From an uncultured Alphaproteobacteria bacterium (GTDB taxonomy: Bacteria; Pseudomonadota; Alphaproteobacteria; Parvibaculales; Parvibaculaceae), in assembly GCA_903889655.1 (NCBI GenBank), contig CAISYL010000035.1, positions 1 through 36,946 on the forward strand: a stretch of 36,946 nt of DNA, read 5' to 3'. Under the pieces are notes generated by a model. The model was given only the letters and a program-made list of their open reading frames with translations. It was not told the DNA's origin and did not search any database. The translations under genes were made by a program, and so were the position numbers. Positions 35,351 through 36,946 of this stretch are shown here, one piece after another. The number at the start of each line of letters is the position of its first letter. Position 1 is the stretch's first letter.

Positions 35351-35581
35351 TCAGCGATAGGTATTCGCCTCGATCGGCGCGGGCGCCGCCGTGGGCATGA
35401 ATTGCTGCTGCTGCGTCGCGCGCGGCCGTACGGCGTCATAGGCCTGGTTCGCGGCGGCGCTCATTTCCTGCACATGCTCCAGCTTCGTCCAGAGAGCGTT
35501 GAAAGCATTGCCGGGCGTGGCGCCCACGGCCCACACACAAATCAAAAAACCAACAACGGCACCAATCACAAAGTTCGTCAT
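35351..35581 (-). CDS. Small membrane-anchored protein of unknown function
   Basis: A 76-residue protein with one N-terminal hydrophobic helix (FVIGAVVGFLICVWAVGATPG), then a helical stretch (LWTKLEHVQEMSAAANQAYDA) and a Gln/Pro-rich tail ending in NTYR. I do not recognise the family. Its stop directly abuts the stop of the ligase gene, so the two are convergent. ATG 35581 has no strong ribosome site. The protein may be inner-membrane with its tail in the cytoplasm or periplasm. Confidence 0.6.
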   Translation of the reverse strand: MTNFVIGAVVGFLICVWAVGATPGNAFNALWTKLEHVQEMSAAANQAYDAVRPRATQQQQFMPTAAPAPIEANTYR

Positions 35582-35734
35582 GTCGCTGCACCTGTCGGAC
35601 CCCTCCGGTCACGCTAATTTGCGGATCAAGTAGTGGAATGACAAGTGCGGGTTTTTACTCTCAGTAACTCTGCGTATCAGATCGGCACAACTTGCGGTTT
35701 TGTTTGGATGTAATTGGGAAAAGACCTCGAATTC

Positions 35735-36514
35735 TCACAGAGATTGGGCGTCATCGACCGTCATGAGTGAGCCGGTGATAAAGCGTGCGTGATCCGATGC
35801 GAGCAAAAGAAGCGTGCCGTCGAGATCCGATTCGAGGCCGAGACGACGACGCGGAAAGGTCTTGATCTGCTTCTGACCGCCTTCGCTCTGGAACCATTCG
35901 GAATTGAGTTCGGTCTCGATGAAGCCGGGGCACAACGCGTTGACGTTGATGCCCTTCCGCGCCCATTCCTTTGCGAGGGACTTGGTCATCATCGCGACGG
36001 CGGCTTTCGTCATGCAGTAGATCGTGAGGCCCGGCAACTGGGTGAAGGCGCCGATGGAGGCGATGTTGATGATGCGCCCGCCTGCCCCGCGCGCAATCAT
36101 CTGCCTGCCGACGGCCTGTGCCATGAAAAAGGCGCCGCGCACATTGGTGTCGAACATCGTGTCGAAGCCCTCCGGCGTCACCTCGTGAGGGAGGGCCTGG
36201 ACGTTCATGCCGGCATTGTTGACAAGAATGTCGATCGGGCCGAGCCCCTGCCCCGCAGCCTCAACGCAATGCGCGATGCTCGCCGGGTCGGTCACATCGA
36301 GGGCGACGGAAAGGGCCTTGCCACCGATCGCCTCGATTTCCTCCTTGAGCGATTGCAACCGGTCGACGCGGCGTCCCGTGATCGCGACCGAGGCGCCGGC
36401 CTTCGCGAGCACCAGCGAAAAGCGCCGGCCGAGGCCGCTGGTTGCGCCGGTCACGAGTGCGATCTTTCCGGTCAGGTCGAAGGACGGGAGGGCAATATCT
36501 ACGGCGTCGCTCAT
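35735..36514 (-). CDS. Short-chain dehydrogenase/reductase (SDR)
   Basis: A 259-residue classical SDR, NAD(P)(H)-dependent. The cofactor motif VTGATSGLGRR is at 21-31, DILVNNAGMN follows, and the catalytic set Ser (INIASIGAF), Tyr-x-x-x-Lys (IYCMTK) is intact. The ITGRRVDRL loop with Arg after strand 2 points to NADP. ATG 36514 gives the normal length; GGAAA lies before it. A much longer in-frame ORF (to 36871) covers the divergent gene and is a shadow. The substrate is unknown; the classic FabG/3-oxoacyl-ACP type and other roles are possible. It is divergent from the FrnE-like gene. Confidence 0.93.
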   Translation of the reverse strand: MSDAVDIALPSFDLTGKIALVTGATSGLGRRFSLVLAKAGASVAITGRRVDRLQSLKEEIEAIGGKALSVALDVTDPASIAHCVEAAGQGLGPIDILVNNAGMNVQALPHEVTPEGFDTMFDTNVRGAFFMAQAVGRQMIARGAGGRIINIASIGAFTQLPGLTIYCMTKAAVAMMTKSLAKEWARKGINVNALCPGFIETELNSEWFQSEGGQKQIKTFPRRRLGLESDLDGTLLLLASDHARFITGSLMTVDDAQSL

Positions 36515-36666
36515 TGGCGTTTCCAGTTGTTGCTTGAATGCAGCAGTTGCGAGGTGAGCGCATCCTAGAAGCCGGGGATGCCGGGTCAAGCGGCCCGCCC
36601 CGCTTGCCTCGCCGATTGCGGGGCGCATAATCGGGCCAACAAGAATGCAGAGCGGAGGACAGGCCC

Positions 36667-36946
36667 ATGCAGCTCGACGTCGTATCCGATACGGTTTGCC
36701 CCTGGTGCTATATCGGCAAGAAGCGGCTCGACGAGGCTCTGGCCATCCGGGGCTCCGACGGGATTGCATTGCGCTGGCGGCCCTTCCAGCTCGACGCCTC
36801 GATCCCCGATGGCGGTGTCGACCGCAAAGCCTATATGCAGAAGAAGTTCGGCGCCGATCCGGACCGTGCAAAGGCCGTCGGCAATTCCATCAAAGAGTAT
36901 GGCGAGGCGCTCGGTATCGCCTTCAATTTCGACAAGATCGAGAAGG
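36667..36946 (+). CDS. DsbA/FrnE-family thiol oxidoreductase (partial)
   Basis: The first 93 residues of a thioredoxin-fold protein, cut by the end of the window. The N-terminal strand is followed by CPWC (C11, C14), the redox pair, then YIGKKRLDEAL and WRPFQLDASIPDGGVDRKAYMQKKFG, typical of the FrnE branch of DsbA-like proteins. No signal peptide, so it is cytoplasmic, as FrnE members are. ATG 36667 has GGAGGA seven bases before it. FrnE-type proteins serve as disulfide isomerases or 2-hydroxychromene-carboxylate isomerase relatives; the missing half leaves this open. Confidence 0.9.
   Translation, partial: MQLDVVSDTVCPWCYIGKKRLDEALAIRGSDGIALRWRPFQLDASIPDGGVDRKAYMQKKFGADPDRAKAVGNSIKEYGEALGIAFNFDKIEK

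Noticed and set aside
35735-36871. A 378-residue reading of the SDR gene
   Set aside because: The first 119 residues are antisense to the FrnE-like gene and its ribosome site. The SDR itself starts well at ATG 36514.
1-36946. CRISPR array, prophage, IS element or toxin-antitoxin pair
   Set aside because: No regularly spaced repeats, transposase, integrase, phage genes or small toxin-antitoxin gene pair were found on either strand.

Overview
The window is GC-rich, gene-dense bacterial chromosome. It suggests an alphaproteobacterium: there is an IalB-family periplasmic protein, an HspQ protein, a YejA-type peptide-binding protein, fatty-acid CoA enzymes (an alpha-methylacyl-CoA racemase, an acyl-CoA ligase and a FadL-type porin) and a dispersed palindromic repeat of a kind common in that class. 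Parvibaculum or a relative would fit, but that is a guess from gene content. No plasmid, phage, IS element or CRISPR array was seen.

Left border (1-1.8 kb): a DHA2-type MFS efflux pump, then an intact tRNA-Ser(UGA) gene with encoded CCA. The glycan region starts about 200 bp after the tRNA.

Glycan region (about 2-17 kb): genes on alternating strands for making and decorating a surface polysaccharide or glycoconjugate. An RmlB-RmlD fusion and RmlA supply three of the four dTDP-L-rhamnose steps; rmlC is not in the window. Around them lie a two-domain GT2-GT4 glycosyltransferase, an overlapping pair of SGNH-like and GSCFA hydrolase-like proteins, a coiled-coil protein ending in two YPDVA/HYL repeats, a PhyH-type dioxygenase coupled to a TylF-type O-methyltransferase, a 803-residue GT2 protein with a CmcI-like C-terminal domain followed by another methyltransferase, and a sulfotransferase-like protein. 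Together these point to a rhamnose-containing glycan that is O-methylated and possibly acylated, hydroxylated and sulfated. No flippase, polymerase or ABC exporter is present, so assembly and export must be encoded elsewhere. This is the most unusual part of the window.

Metabolic and stress genes (17-26.5 kb): a PaaI-type thioesterase, two tandem secreted six-cysteine paralogues of unknown function, a glutathione transferase with a clear terminator, a gamma-carbonic-anhydrase-like protein, an OFA-like MFS transporter next to a CitE/HpcH-type lyase, a dispersed palindrome, an Old Yellow Enzyme, a YdjC-type deacetylase, HspQ, a hexapeptide acyltransferase and an IalB-family protein.

Transport and lipid genes (26.6-36.9 kb): an orphan YejA-like binding protein, a FadL-type porin with a strong terminator, a GT1 glycosyltransferase overlapping a cupin gene, a histidine phosphatase coupled to an alpha-methylacyl-CoA racemase, a divergent acyl-CoA ligase, a small membrane protein, an SDR and the start of a FrnE/DsbA-like gene cut by the window end. 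Porin, ligase and racemase suggest uptake, activation and racemisation of (branched) fatty acids. No intergenic stretch exceeds 300 bp.
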